A DNA stretch of 64,000 nucleotides from Taeniopygia guttata (Eukaryota; Chordata; Aves; Passeriformes; Estrildidae): contig NC_133024.1 of the NCBI RefSeq assembly GCF_048771995.1, positions 62,268,501 to 62,332,500 on the forward strand. The letters run 5' to 3'. The notes below the pieces were generated by a model, which had not been told where the DNA came from, did no database searches, and saw nothing but the letters and a program-made list of their open reading frames with translations. The position numbers and the translations under genes were made by a program. Below, piece by piece: positions 38,763-49,200 of the stretch. Each line of letters starts with the position of its first letter. The stretch's first letter is position 1.

Positions 38763-41700
38763 CTTGGAACAATGTAGGAAAGACAAAAAGGGAATTCTGT
38801 TTAGCATGAGAAGATCATTGCAGTGAAGTACCATTCTCACACAATATATATCTAAATATACCAGGGCAGGATGGACTAAATAGTTAATGCTTTTAGTGGA
38901 ACACAGGAATATGGGGGTCATCCTAAAGCAGACACCTGCACTGGTCAGATAATTCAGCCTGTTGACTCCTTCAGGTGTATTAACTAGGGACATTCTAATG
39001 TCCCTAGTTAATACACCTGAATGGCCTGAACAAAGGGATATAGTGCCATTTGGTATGCTCTAGCTCAAGCGTAGGCAGCTCCATACTGACACCTAAAAAT
39101 GCAGATGTTTTTTCCTTGAGGTAAATCCTGCTATTGATGTACATTTTTGCAGCTCCACCGATTTCAGTTGTTATGCGAGAATCTGGTCTAAGAGGCTCAG
39201 CCTGCACTAAAGCAGAGAAAATCTGAGAGCGTACATCCCGGTTTCCAGGGCTGTTAAACATGAGTCCCTATCCACTGATGTGTGGCATACGCCCAAACAG
39301 CAAATATACCATCATAACTGTTATGGGGTAGCTCTGCCTTTAGACATGCTCCACTCTAGGGAAATGCCCTTCGTGCACACTTCACCTTACCATGGTTAGA
39401 GGTGTATTCTTCACTTGAGTATAGCACAAAGCACCTTCAGGAATTTTAACTGAACTCTTTTCCTTCCAGGTCATTGTCCCCTGCGCATTTGTTCTAACCC
39501 ATTTTCTTAAAGTGAATTCAACTTACCTGCTTTGCTATAATAAAAGTAGTAAATTGTTTTCCTTTTAAGATCTGTAGGTCTGAACATCTTAAGTTTGGCT
39601 GTGTGAGGTGGTAAGTGCACACAGCAGCCTCCAGCTGCTGTAAGGCAGGCAAGTCCTCTGAGTTGTGCAGACACCCACAACCTACACATCCAAGAGGAAT
39701 CAGCTATTTTCCATACCTGTTAAACCACCAGCCACCCTTGTTTTCTGATGCACAGTTGCCTGCCAGGAACTGATCGTGATCTTTATCAAATGTGGTGAAC
39801 TGCATCCCTCTGTGAGAAGCTGACCACTGATCTTCAAAATTGCTCCCACCAGACAGAGCGTCGCCAGCATTACCAGAATAGGTGCCAAACCATAACCTGT
39901 AATTTTCCTGCAAGAATATGTGAAACATTTGTTTGGTATCCATTATGTCTGCCTTTCTTCACAGTTTTGAGGTCAAATTAGCTCTGGACATTTCATCCAC
40001 TGTCAAATGCATGACTGTTGAAGTCAAGGGTGACTTTTATTTCCATGCTTTAATGATCCTAGTGTAGATCAGTGCAGGATTTAAACTTCCAGAAGGCATT
40101 GCTGCTGGTGCTACGAAGGGCTCCAGGTTTGTTGTCATTCAACAACCATTTAATACACTTTATGGCAAGATGGAAAGTTCTTTCTAGATGATTAAGAACA
40201 ACTTAGCAGAAAACTGCCAAGTGCCAAATAATTGCCTTCATAAAGAGATCAGTTTTTCAGCTAGAATAAATGATTGGGCATTTTGCTCTTCCAAGAACTA
40301 GAAGCCATCTGATTTCTATGGTCTGGTACTGGTAGGAATATTTAGAATAATAGTTCCATTGTGCACAGCTAACAGGTCTAAGAGATATTTGATATTGGGT
40401 TGATAGTTACATTTGTGTTGTGGGATTTCTACTGTCAAAATTGTCCTCGTTTCTTTATGAAAAATGGCAGTAAGGTATTAAAATGCAGCTCTTCAAATTT
40501 TTCAAAAGAAACCTCTAATTGCAAACTGAGCATAATGAGCATAATGTGTATGCTCACATTTCTGTAGTGATGAAGTTGGAACTAGGACTGGTCCATGCAG
40601 TATCCTTGGTGAGTTGGAACTAGGACTGGTCCATGCAGTATCCTTGGTTATTTGGGCTACTTACATGTGGTGTTCAGGTAGGAAAGGCTGCAAAGAACAG
40701 CATCTGTATGGAGCTGGACACTGTCTACAGCTAGAAAGCACAACATGAGAATACAGGATATGTCTGTCTCTGGGCTTTCTGTGTTTGTAGCAGTAGGTAT
40801 AGTGCTACAGGTACCTCTCTTCAAGATAGGAACTTACAACTGCTCTTTCAAAGCTTTGATCAGAATTCCCTGGTTTCTTCTATAACAAAGTTGAGAGGAT
40901 TTGCTCTGGCATTTGCCTTTTATGTGACAGTCTGAAACACTCTCTTAGAAAGCAGGACAACAGAGTTCCATTTAGTTGCAGAGGTTCAAATACTATGGAC
41001 CTTCTCACTCTCACAAGACTCTCTTAATCATAAGGCCAGAGGCAAATACATGTGGGAATCCCTGTGCCCTGTGGCAGGGAACTGCTCTCTGTTCAGCAGC
41101 AGAGTTAGCAAGAGGGCACAAACATGTGATCCTGTCACCCACTGACCTGGGCACTCAGTTGTAAGGAAAAAGTCCCAAGTCTACGTCCCTGATCCCAGGG
41201 CTGTTTTCAGCCAGACAAACTAGGAAGCCCAGGAAACCAGAGCAGGTAAGTTCTGCAGAGCTGTTAGATACAATCCTGATACTGGTCTGATGCTGCATAT
41301 GCAGGTGCAAAGCAAAGCAAGCAAATCACTGCTCTCTCCATCTCTTACCTGCTCATTTGCAAGCTGGAAATTTTCATAGATTGCATAACGTCTTTCCCCA
41401 TGCCAGTCCATGAGGTCAATCTTTAATGAGTTCTCTCCTAAACATAAAGTTGTGTCATGTTAGATGAATGCCTAATGCAAATTAGAAAGAAATCTGTGGA
41501 GAAAAAAATACTTGGACCTCTAGCAAGCAGGTCATGGATGTGGTCGTTGCCCAGCCAGTATTCATCATTCTTGCCCTGGAATTTTCCAAATCCCTTTTTG
41601 TAATCATCCCATTTCCTGCAGAGATATATAAATATAAATTTCATCATGGGAGGGGACTAGACAGTTTGTGACACTTGAGTATGGTAGCAAGTAAAACTTT

Positions 41701-44700
41701 ACCTGTATCTCTAGATACTTTTTTCTAAAAGTATCTGGCTCATCTAGAAGTAAATACAACTCACAGCTTATGTATTCCCCTGCTAAACCTGTGCACACAT
41801 ATATATGGGGATCAAACCTTCAAACTGCCAAAAAAACCGCCAAACCCTGTGTTTATTCTCTCTCTCATGTTGTTATTATGAATATTCATTCATACTAGTC
41901 AATGCTCCTCTTCAGGATGTTTTTATTTCACCTGAATTACCATGGCCAGATAGCTACCACTCTCTGGGCAAGCTGGCTGAGAGTCACTTGAGGTAGCTTC
42001 GCAATGCACTGCATAGACTATAGAAGGCGTTAGATATGCCCCGAAATTGTGTGTGCTGTGATAGTGAATTAACCTTCATGGGGACATTTCTTCTGAACAG
42101 TGCTACCAGAGCATCTCTCCTCCTGCAAATTTCAGTATGAAAGTCACCTCTCTGGGATTTTGCATAGGAAAAGGACAATCTGGTTTGGATTTTTTTTAGA
42201 ATTATCTGAATACAATAATAAATGTTACAACATGCTGAGCATAATTCCTGATATCAGAACAGATCTGTTCAACAGGTCTCAGTCTGTGCACTGGTAGCAG
42301 ATACCTGCCAATTTGGAGCCTTTAACAGTCTTCAATAATGATAAAATATACATTCAAATGCAGAGAACCCATGGAAAAGATGGTATAGATCCATTTTGAA
42401 AATGGTCCCTTCCTGCCAATAGCTACCACCAGGTTGTCCCAATCCTAAATTATCATCACTAATATATAGTCTTGCATATCCTGCTTCTCAAGGGTGGGGT
42501 TTATCCCAGCAGCTGGACAGGGATAGGAGCTGGTGGACTGAGTGCAAACCCTGTTGATGCAAGGACAGCGCACCCACCTGTTGAAATTCTCCTTGCCATT
42601 ACTCCGCCGCTGAATGACAGTCCAGCCCCCGCCATCAGACATGTCACAGAATGCCAGGAAAGGTTCCTGGTCTGCCCTGGGCCTGATCCGGTAGTAGCCA
42701 CTTGTGGTGCTCTTCCGGCCATACACTGCAGAGCAATCTGGGCAGAACGGTATCAATTTGTTAAATGGGCTGCGGGCAAAGCCAGGGGCTACGTGCTGTC
42801 AAGGGGGGATGTCACTGAGAGGCTGTGTGGGACAAGGACAGCTGGCCAGCCTGTGCATAGCTTTGCAAGCCCTGTAAAATCAGAGGAAATGGTACAGCAA
42901 TGTAGCAGCCACACCAGTTTGCAAACTGCTAGCCTGACAAAGATCTTTAAGGCTTGAGAGCCTTTACAGCCATGCCCTCTGAGGGAATAATGCCCAAATC
43001 CTTGGTGAAATGCAGGACAGCTGCACCTTAGCCTGGGGCTATCTGATGAAAGCCTGGAACTGAAACTTTATTTGTCAGCAAGATCACTTGCAGGGAAACC
43101 AATTTTCATGTGGAAGATAAAGTACCCTCAACTGATAAGATCTGATAAGATCAGGGAACAATATTTCTAAAGTAATAGGCTAAGCTCCTGTGTCCAGCTC
43201 TACCAGGGCTGTATCAGGAGAGAGTCTTTCAGGATCTCAGTGCTTCACACTTTCAGTGTAATGCCCAAAGGCTAAAATCTTGACCACAGGCCATGTCATT
43301 TATGACTATGTTCTCAAAGTAATACCAAGGGACAAAATATGCATGCCTGTTCCTTCTTTATGCCACAGAAGTAAGGAGAGAGCTGAGGAATAGGGAGGCT
43401 TGGCTCATCCAAGGAGCTGCAGCTGAGCCAGGCACTCCCTAAGTCACTCAGGGAATATGGGCTCTTCAAGAGCAGGACCCATCTCTTCCTAAAGCAGATG
43501 CCTAAAGTAAATCCGATGGAAAACACGAAAGGTGATTGTTCGTCTCTGCAGATAAGAAGCCCTGCTGAAGATGTCCATTATGTACCTGGGTAATAGCTGC
43601 CTACAGCTGGGATAAGTGACTCTAGCCCCAAGGGATATCTTATAGTGTCAGGGCAACCAGTCAGCTCCTTTCTTTCCCATATATCTGTATTTTAAATCAC
43701 AATCCACTTAAAAATTTTTAAAATTTTAAAAATTTTAGCAGAAGTAAAATATGACACATGGGACACTGCAGGGAGAAATAAACATTGTGGCACACTACTG
43801 CAAACTGTACCTTGTTCATACACTATCAAATTTCCACTGGTTGTGGGTAAAAGCGTCTCATGCTGCACACTTCTGTTGCCTGAGAACAGTTCACTTTTCG
43901 TTCTGTGGTAAGTGTTCTCCAGTATGTCCTTCAGCTGCAATTCGTATAAGTAAAGCGAGTCTTGAAGATGTTTTAACTTTTGTCTTAATTTATTGTTGTC
44001 TAAGAGGCACATATCTTTGTCCTATGAAGAAAATAAAAAAAAACCCCAACACTTCAGTCAGTGGTAAGGAGAGACAGAGAAAGGAGTATCTGTCTCTTCT
44101 TGACCCTAGCATGTCACACTGCCTATGTGGATCAACATGATTTCATGGTAATCTCTTCCTAAGATGTCAAAATCTTTCACAGCATGAGCTGTTTAATTGA
44201 ATCCAGTGGAAAAGGGGTTTCTGCAACAACCTTGGCATTGATCAGAGCATGCCAGAATACAATCAGATGCACAAAAATTTACTTTGGACAAAAATAGTTT
44301 GTCTTGAACCCCACTTGGTGAGCTCAAGAGGAAGGTTTGCAAACTATGAATGTGCTCAGGTTGATAAGAAAGGGAAAACTTGGCTCTTGCACTGCAGATG
44401 GGGAAAACCAGCAAGGTTCCAGAATTAGCTTTGTGTAAAACTGAAAAGGAGCTGGTATTTTGGCTATAAAAATACATTTTTTTAAAATAAATTTTTGTTG
44501 TTGTTTTTTTGAATTTTTAGTAATGTCAGTTCAATCTCCCAGACAGCTGCATAGCCCTTAATGCTATGAAAATCCTATATTATCAGGACGACATTCCTTA
44601 GCTGCAGGCAGATGCCCTTTTGCTCTACTCTTACAGGTCTCCATCCCTCTTGTGGAGGAGTATTCATGTCTGCATGACTGGGAATGGTGAACCATTGAGA

Positions 44701-44797
44701 GAGTGTACAGACATAACTAAAAGATACACACCGAAAACCTGGGTGCAGGTGAGCCAAAGCTGACCAGGAGAAGGAGCAGCAGCAACCAGTGCATCAT
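38573..44797 (-). CDS. FGL1L: Fibrinogen-like protein 1-like (FGL1-like), spliced
   Basis: Exons 44797-44732, 44021-43811, 42737-42578, 41615-41518, 41437-41349, 39907-39717 and 38762-38573 total 1005 nt and give 334 residues with every junction in phase. Order: signal peptide (1 to about 20), coiled-coil-like segment (about 23-60), linker with sequon NRS at 71, fibrinogen C-terminal domain (about 93-320) and a short acidic tail. Both domain disulfide pairs are present (Cys94-Cys123, Cys260-Cys273), with the calcium-loop motif DKDHD (249-253). The closest family I recognise is FGL1 (hepassocin), a secreted liver protein, from the shared [16 protein letters not shown] and GGWWFNRCH blocks. The symbol reflects the provisional bird/reptile paralogue name; an FGL1 orthologue proper is less likely because FGL1 maps elsewhere in vertebrates (recalled, not checked). 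Its receptor and function are unknown. Confidence 0.88.
38763..39716 (-). other. FGL1L: FGL1L intron 6
   Basis: Holds a near-perfect inverted repeat at 38970-39021 and an unexplained 85-codon open frame at 39004-39261 on the same strand (see findings). The donor is gtatgg at 39716. Confidence 0.55.
38970..39021. repeat. Perfect inverted repeat, 25-bp arms, 2-bp spacer
   Basis: The left arm ttcaggtgtattaactaggg (continuing acatt) is followed by CT and then its exact reverse complement ending acacctgaa. The symmetry breaks one base outside on each side. It could be a hairpin-forming element, the junction of an inverted duplication, or a fold-back artefact of assembly. Confidence 0.9.
39717..39907 (-). 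CDS. FGL1L: FGL1L exon 6: calcium-binding loop
   Basis: The acceptor tattcttgcag precedes 39907 and the donor gtatgg follows 39717. It encodes [20 protein letters not shown], then [18 protein letters not shown], the DKDHD calcium-loop acidic cluster, GNCA and GGWWFN. The order YSG-GDAL-F-T-D-D-D-NC-GGWW is the fibrinogen-domain signature. It starts in phase 0 and ends with two bases of an Arg codon. Confidence 0.92.
39908..41348 (-). other. FGL1L: FGL1L intron 5
   Basis: From donor gtaaga at 41348 to the acceptor before 39907. It contains a 38-bp tandem duplication at 40575-40648. No additional exon was recognised. Confidence 0.6.
40575..40648. repeat. 38-bp tandem duplication
   Basis: Two copies of a unit starting gttggaactaggactggtcc at 40575 and 40613, identical over the 36 bases visible in the second copy. 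This suggests a very recent duplication, or a possibly polymorphic or assembly-derived one. Confidence 0.9.
41349..41437 (-). CDS. FGL1L: FGL1L exon 5
   Basis: The acceptor aactttatgtttag precedes 41437 and the donor gtaagaga follows 41349. It encodes [20 protein letters not shown] then ENFQLANEQ. This aligns with the LKIDL-D-RYA-Y-F segment of fibrinogen domains. It enters with two bases completing Gly179 and leaves in phase 0. Confidence 0.92.
41518..41615 (-). CDS. FGL1L: FGL1L exon 4
   Basis: The acceptor atatctctgcag precedes 41615 and the donor gtccaag follows 41518. It encodes [20 protein letters not shown] then [12 protein letters not shown], matching the W-Y-GFG-EYWLGN-H-L motif near the start of fibrinogen domains. 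The donor is weaker than consensus, but its phase fits both neighbours exactly. Confidence 0.92.
42578..42737 (-). CDS. FGL1L: FGL1L exon 3: start of fibrinogen domain
   Basis: The acceptor ccgttctgcccag precedes 42737 and the donor gtgggt follows 42578. It encodes [20 protein letters not shown], then [20 protein letters not shown] and NFN. The [22 protein letters not shown] pattern is diagnostic for fibrinogen domains. The open frame extends past both splice sites, so the ends were set by splice consensus and phase. Confidence 0.94.
43811..44021 (-). CDS. FGL1L: FGL1L exon 2: coiled coil and linker
   Basis: The acceptor attttcttcatag precedes 44021 and the donor gtacag follows 43811. It encodes [20 protein letters not shown], continuing with leucine-rich heptad-like spacing ([12 protein letters not shown]), then a polar linker with sequon NRS and YEQ. 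Cys27 could form an interchain disulfide, as in FGL1-like oligomers (inference). The coding assignment rests on phase continuity with exons 1 and 3 and on the family layout; the sequence itself is not strongly conserved. Confidence 0.82.
44022..44731 (-). other. FGL1L: FGL1L intron 1 (of the coding part)
   Basis: Donor gtgtgt at 44731, acceptor ending before 44021. T/A-rich tracts near 44480-44515; nothing else recognised. Confidence 0.6.
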
Positions 44798-44816
44798 TGC
44801 ACGAATTTCTTATCAC
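44732..44816 (-). CDS. FGL1L: FGL1L exon 1 coding part: signal peptide (coding from 44797)
   Basis: ATG at 44797 opens [20 protein letters not shown], a textbook secretory signal peptide, and the donor gtgtgt follows 44732 in phase 0. A second ATG is adjacent at 44794. Just upstream, cctcttttcag ending at 44817 looks like an acceptor, so a separate 5' UTR exon may lie further up near 44.9-45.1 kb. That part is uncertain. Confidence 0.82.
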
Positions 44817-45711
44817 CTGAAAAGAGGCATTGACAGGCTGTAATGGAAGCTTTTTTAGTTCCTCTCACAACTTAATCCCCCTCAAACTTATGTTTAATTC
44901 CCCAGGAGATGCTGCAGGATTTGTTAAGGAAGTTGCTTGAAACTACTGGCAGGACAAAATCAGGGTAACATGTATATTAAGGAGAAGCTAAAGCAGCAGT
45001 GCAGTATGCTGACAGGGATAAAGGCTCAGGTCTGCTCCTGATTCCCCGCAGAAATAAATACTCTGTGTGACTTTCCAGCAACCTCTGTATCTCCTCCCAG
45101 GTATCCACACAGGAAGTTGCTCAGCAATCAAGTCTCCTTAACGACTTTTCATCAAAATCCCCCAGAGTTTATTAATTTCAAACTTCTCAAAGTGGAATCA
45201 AGAGGAATTTTCCTCCTGGTTAAGTGATTGTAGACATTTCCTCCTCATCCTTGGAGTGGTCTGTAAGGATGGGATTACTTTGGAGGCTGAGTCACATGAG
45301 TGACAGAGTGGACATGAGATAGATTTTCCTTGGATTTCAGGGGAAAAGATGTCTACTGCCAATCTGCTCCAACACACAGATGAGGTTTTGATTGGAGAGT
45401 CTTAGCTAGAAAATATGCTGACTGCCACTGGGAACATACAGATGAATGTGAGTGAACAGTACAAATTGTTCTCAGTGTGCTTGCATAGTGCTTAAAAAAA
45501 AAAATCAGAAAGAAAAAAATCTGAAAAATAGGCTAAACCAAACTCCCTCGCTTCACATCTGGAAGTGCTGCACAAACTTGGCTCCCCAGCTCTGTGCTCT
45601 GAGTGAGGTGCTTTGTTTCAGCTATGGCTCTATCAGCATCCCTGCAGCAGCTGATGCTAGAGCTGCTTCCAAACTACCAAAGCTGCTGCAACAGAGGAGC
45701 CCTCTGCCAAG

Positions 45712-46256
45712 ATGGGCAGTCAGGGCTCAAAGAAAGCCAAGGGAAGAAGAGCTCCCCAGAAGTTGCCCATAAAAGATGACGCACAGGTAGATGCCCCAGT
45801 CTGTGGCAATTTTTCAGCTCATAGAGAGAAGAGTTCAATATTGCAGCAGGGGAACCCTGCGAGCCAAGGACCATTGGTGCTGTTCACACCATCCCACAGT
45901 GGTGCCAGTGACTGCAGCACTGGTGCTGAGGTCAGATTTGGACCCCACGCAGTGCCCATGGATGATGGCAAAAAGGGTGAGTGACAGCTCCTAGAAACCA
46001 GCCAGTGAAGAACAGAGAGAAAGAAAGCAACTCCATCTGCACCTTTACCAAGATACATTAAATGCACCTACCTTTAACTTGCCTTTCTTCAGAGCTCCTC
46101 CTGGGAAGATTATCTCCCTTAAAGTCAACTGCAAAAGAAAGTGATCATAAACCTGGCTGCATTTCAAGAAGTTGATGAGATTTTCCTTTCCAGATGACCT
46201 ACATCAAGGGTACAGATGAAGAATGTTTCACAGCACTAGGCAGTTTCACAGAAAAG
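45712..46256 (+). other. Weak candidate two-exon reading frame
   Basis: An ATG at 45712 opens MGSQGSKKAKGRRAPQKLPI then KDDAQ and reaches CAG followed by gtagat at 45787. A good acceptor (gattttcctttccag) precedes 46194, where MTYIKGTDEECFTALGSFTE then K runs to AAG followed by gtactc. Both pieces are phase 0. I know no family for either, and there is no further exon I can name, so this is a hypothesis only. Confidence 0.15.
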
Positions 46257-49200
46257 GTACTCCCAATTCCTTGTGTGAAAGAGTTACCCAAACTCCAGGT
46301 TTTCTGTTGTTACCCAGTACTCATCTTGCTGCTTCCCAGTGAGAGTAAACAACAGGAAGCTTCTATCAACAGTGTTCTCTAAAGGAGAGGGGAGAGGGGC
46401 TCTTCTGCTTGTGTTCTGCTACCTACCTTGAATAGGAAGCTCAACCAAGACAGACTTCTTTGAGTGTTTATGTGAATTTCTCAGACTAATGCTCCCTGTG
46501 GGAGTTTTGGCTCATGTTTTAACCCAGCCAGGACTATTTCAGTAAGTCCTGCAAGGTGGAAAAAACACAGCTTTTCCATTCAGCATTCCTTTTGCTGTTT
46601 AATCTGTTTTATAAGAGCACAGCTGTAATGCCAAAGAAGCTTTGCAAATCTGAAGCAAGAAGCAAATGTGGGAGTATTAAGCAAAACTTACTGTTAGACT
46701 GAAATCTCAAGAGGGTTGTGTAACTCTCCTGTGAGCTGGATGATTAGATTTCTTAGTGTACATAAACAAGGACATTTGTGGAAAAGAGGAAAAAAAGTAC
46801 AAAACCAAACAGATGGGTGCCTCCCTTTTCATTATGGCCAAGGAATTACAGATTATTTTAAAGAAAATAGCAGGAATGTTACATTTTACAGAGCTTTGTT
46901 CAGAGGAAAGACGATGGACACAAAAGACAAGGCACATAAACCCGTGGTAAATGTCTGTGGTGCTCTTCAGGAAAGCAGGACTATCCAGCTACTACCAGCT
47001 ACAGAAATACTGTTTATTCCTTTAAAACTACATTCCTCTTCTCCCGCAAGAACCCTGATTCATTCCACTGCCAAAGGATTATGTAAGCAGTACTTTTCTT
47101 CTCACTTGTTTTCTAGCTCCAGTTTAAGACTGGTTTTGACAGCTATGAAATTGAGTGAAATGTTTCCTCTCCTCCCTAGTGGGTACTTGGCCCATTTTTC
47201 TGCCTGTTTGGCCAGGAACTGCAGCTGGCAGCAGGGTGCTCAGGTACCATGCACTGGGGCACAGGGAGGCTGCACATCATCCCCTGGGGCTTTCACCAGC
47301 AGCAGCAGCTCTTTCTCAGCCAGATCCACCCAGACAGCACTCAACATGCTGTGCAACAATTTATGCTCTTGTCTAAAAGGTGGCCAAAAATCTCATTGGC
47401 CTATGAGCATCTCCTGATCCCAGTGGGATCAGAGACAGGGCTGAGGCTGTGGTGTCAGTGTTGGGTAGCACAGTCAGTGCCTGCAGCTGTCTGCAGGGCC
47501 ATATGATTAGGGAGCATCAGGCCTCATAGCATTAAGTTCTGCTGGTCCCAGGGCAGAAGGGAGCAGAGCCAGTGAACTCACATGTGTGCTCTGTCACTGC
47601 AGCTTTGCAGGAACAGGACTCAATCTCCAACCCTTGTTCAGTGGCTGCCAAAACGTTTCTCAGAGCCAAGACATCTGGAGCACTCTCACACTGCCTCTAG
47701 GCCTCCATCAATGTTAGCCTCAGTAACATCTGCATGTGAAAATCCCACTCAGCTGGAACATGGTTCTTGCATACCATTTCATGATTAATTTATATTTCCA
47801 GGCTAGAGAAAACTTTAGGAATAGCTGAAGAACAAGAGAGGGGGTGCCATGAGGTTGAGTTCACATGAAGGGAGTCTAGCAGGAGAGTGTCTTCAAGTAC
47901 TGCTCCACAGGCTCTGAGCTAAAATAATCAAGTCATAGTAAAGAATGGGGACACTTTGTAATCACCACTGTTTCCTCAAACATGTTGAAATCTCTAGGCA
48001 ATGTGACAATAAATGCTGGGTTGTTTGTTTTTTTTTTTCCTGGAATACATGTGCTTCACAAATATTCTGGAATGCAAATTCCTATTTAGTTACTTGGAAG
48101 GAGATTAGATTCCCTTTTCTTAAGATACTCAGTGACCTTGTCAGCAAAAAATAACAGTCTCGTTAACTAAAAACATTCCTACCTTGCTGTCCTCCACCTT
48201 CCTTCCAGCAAAAGTATGTAGGTGCTGAAAAAACTATTATTCACACATTAAATGCAATACCAGCACACACAAACTGGTGGATAAATATGACTGAAGAGCA
48301 TGGCTCTGGGGTAGCTCTTGATATTCCTACAGTTATCGGAAAAAAATGGCCTGGAAAGAAGACAGGAACATGACACCTGATAGACATCTTCAGAGCCTAA
48401 AGGAACATCACTGCAGCTGGAAGACAGTAGTGGCATCACAAAACTCTCCCAAGACCAGTTTCTTGTTGGTTGTTTGTTCTTAAAGGGGAAAGGCAAGAAA
48501 TGAGGCAGACTGCTCCAGGCTCCAAAGGAGGTAAAGAGACCTGAGGATTTCACAGCAAGAGTCTGACTGCCTACCTGTGCTCTAGGAAAATACAGGGTAG
48601 TCTAGACCCAGCTCAAACAGATTACTTGCAGTGAATCCAGGTGCTCTATGCATTTGCGTTATTTTTGTACTTTCCTATCACATCCCACCTTCCATGAACA
48701 CCCTGCTCACTGGGAGAGACTGCAGACCAGGCTCCTTTGCAAGCACTGCAGGTGTGGAGCTACCTACCAGGGGCCAGCATGCCCTTGATGTTTGAGCTAG
48801 GGTACATCTCTGCAGGAATTTGAGCTGCCAGGTTTTTTTAAAAAAGTTAATACAGGAGATCTGAAACAAACATTTATTGTTTTTTAATCTAACAATAAAA
48901 GGTTTCATCAAAAAAAAAAAGTAAGATAAAATTAAAAGACCAGGATGACATCAGCCACCATAGTTTCAACCTATGAAACAACCGAAACCAACATTTGCGC
49001 ATGAAAAGTCTGTGGTTGGTAAGCCAGGAGTAACCACAGAAATCTGTGTACAAAGAAGCAGCAATGGTGGCAGACCATGAAACATACTAGATCTGAATAT
49101 TTTGATAACGTTCAAAGAGCAAATACATAATTCAGTTTAACTAAGGAGTCTGCACGCAGCCTGTGAGTATCTAATGGGTTGACACAACAAATGTAATTAT

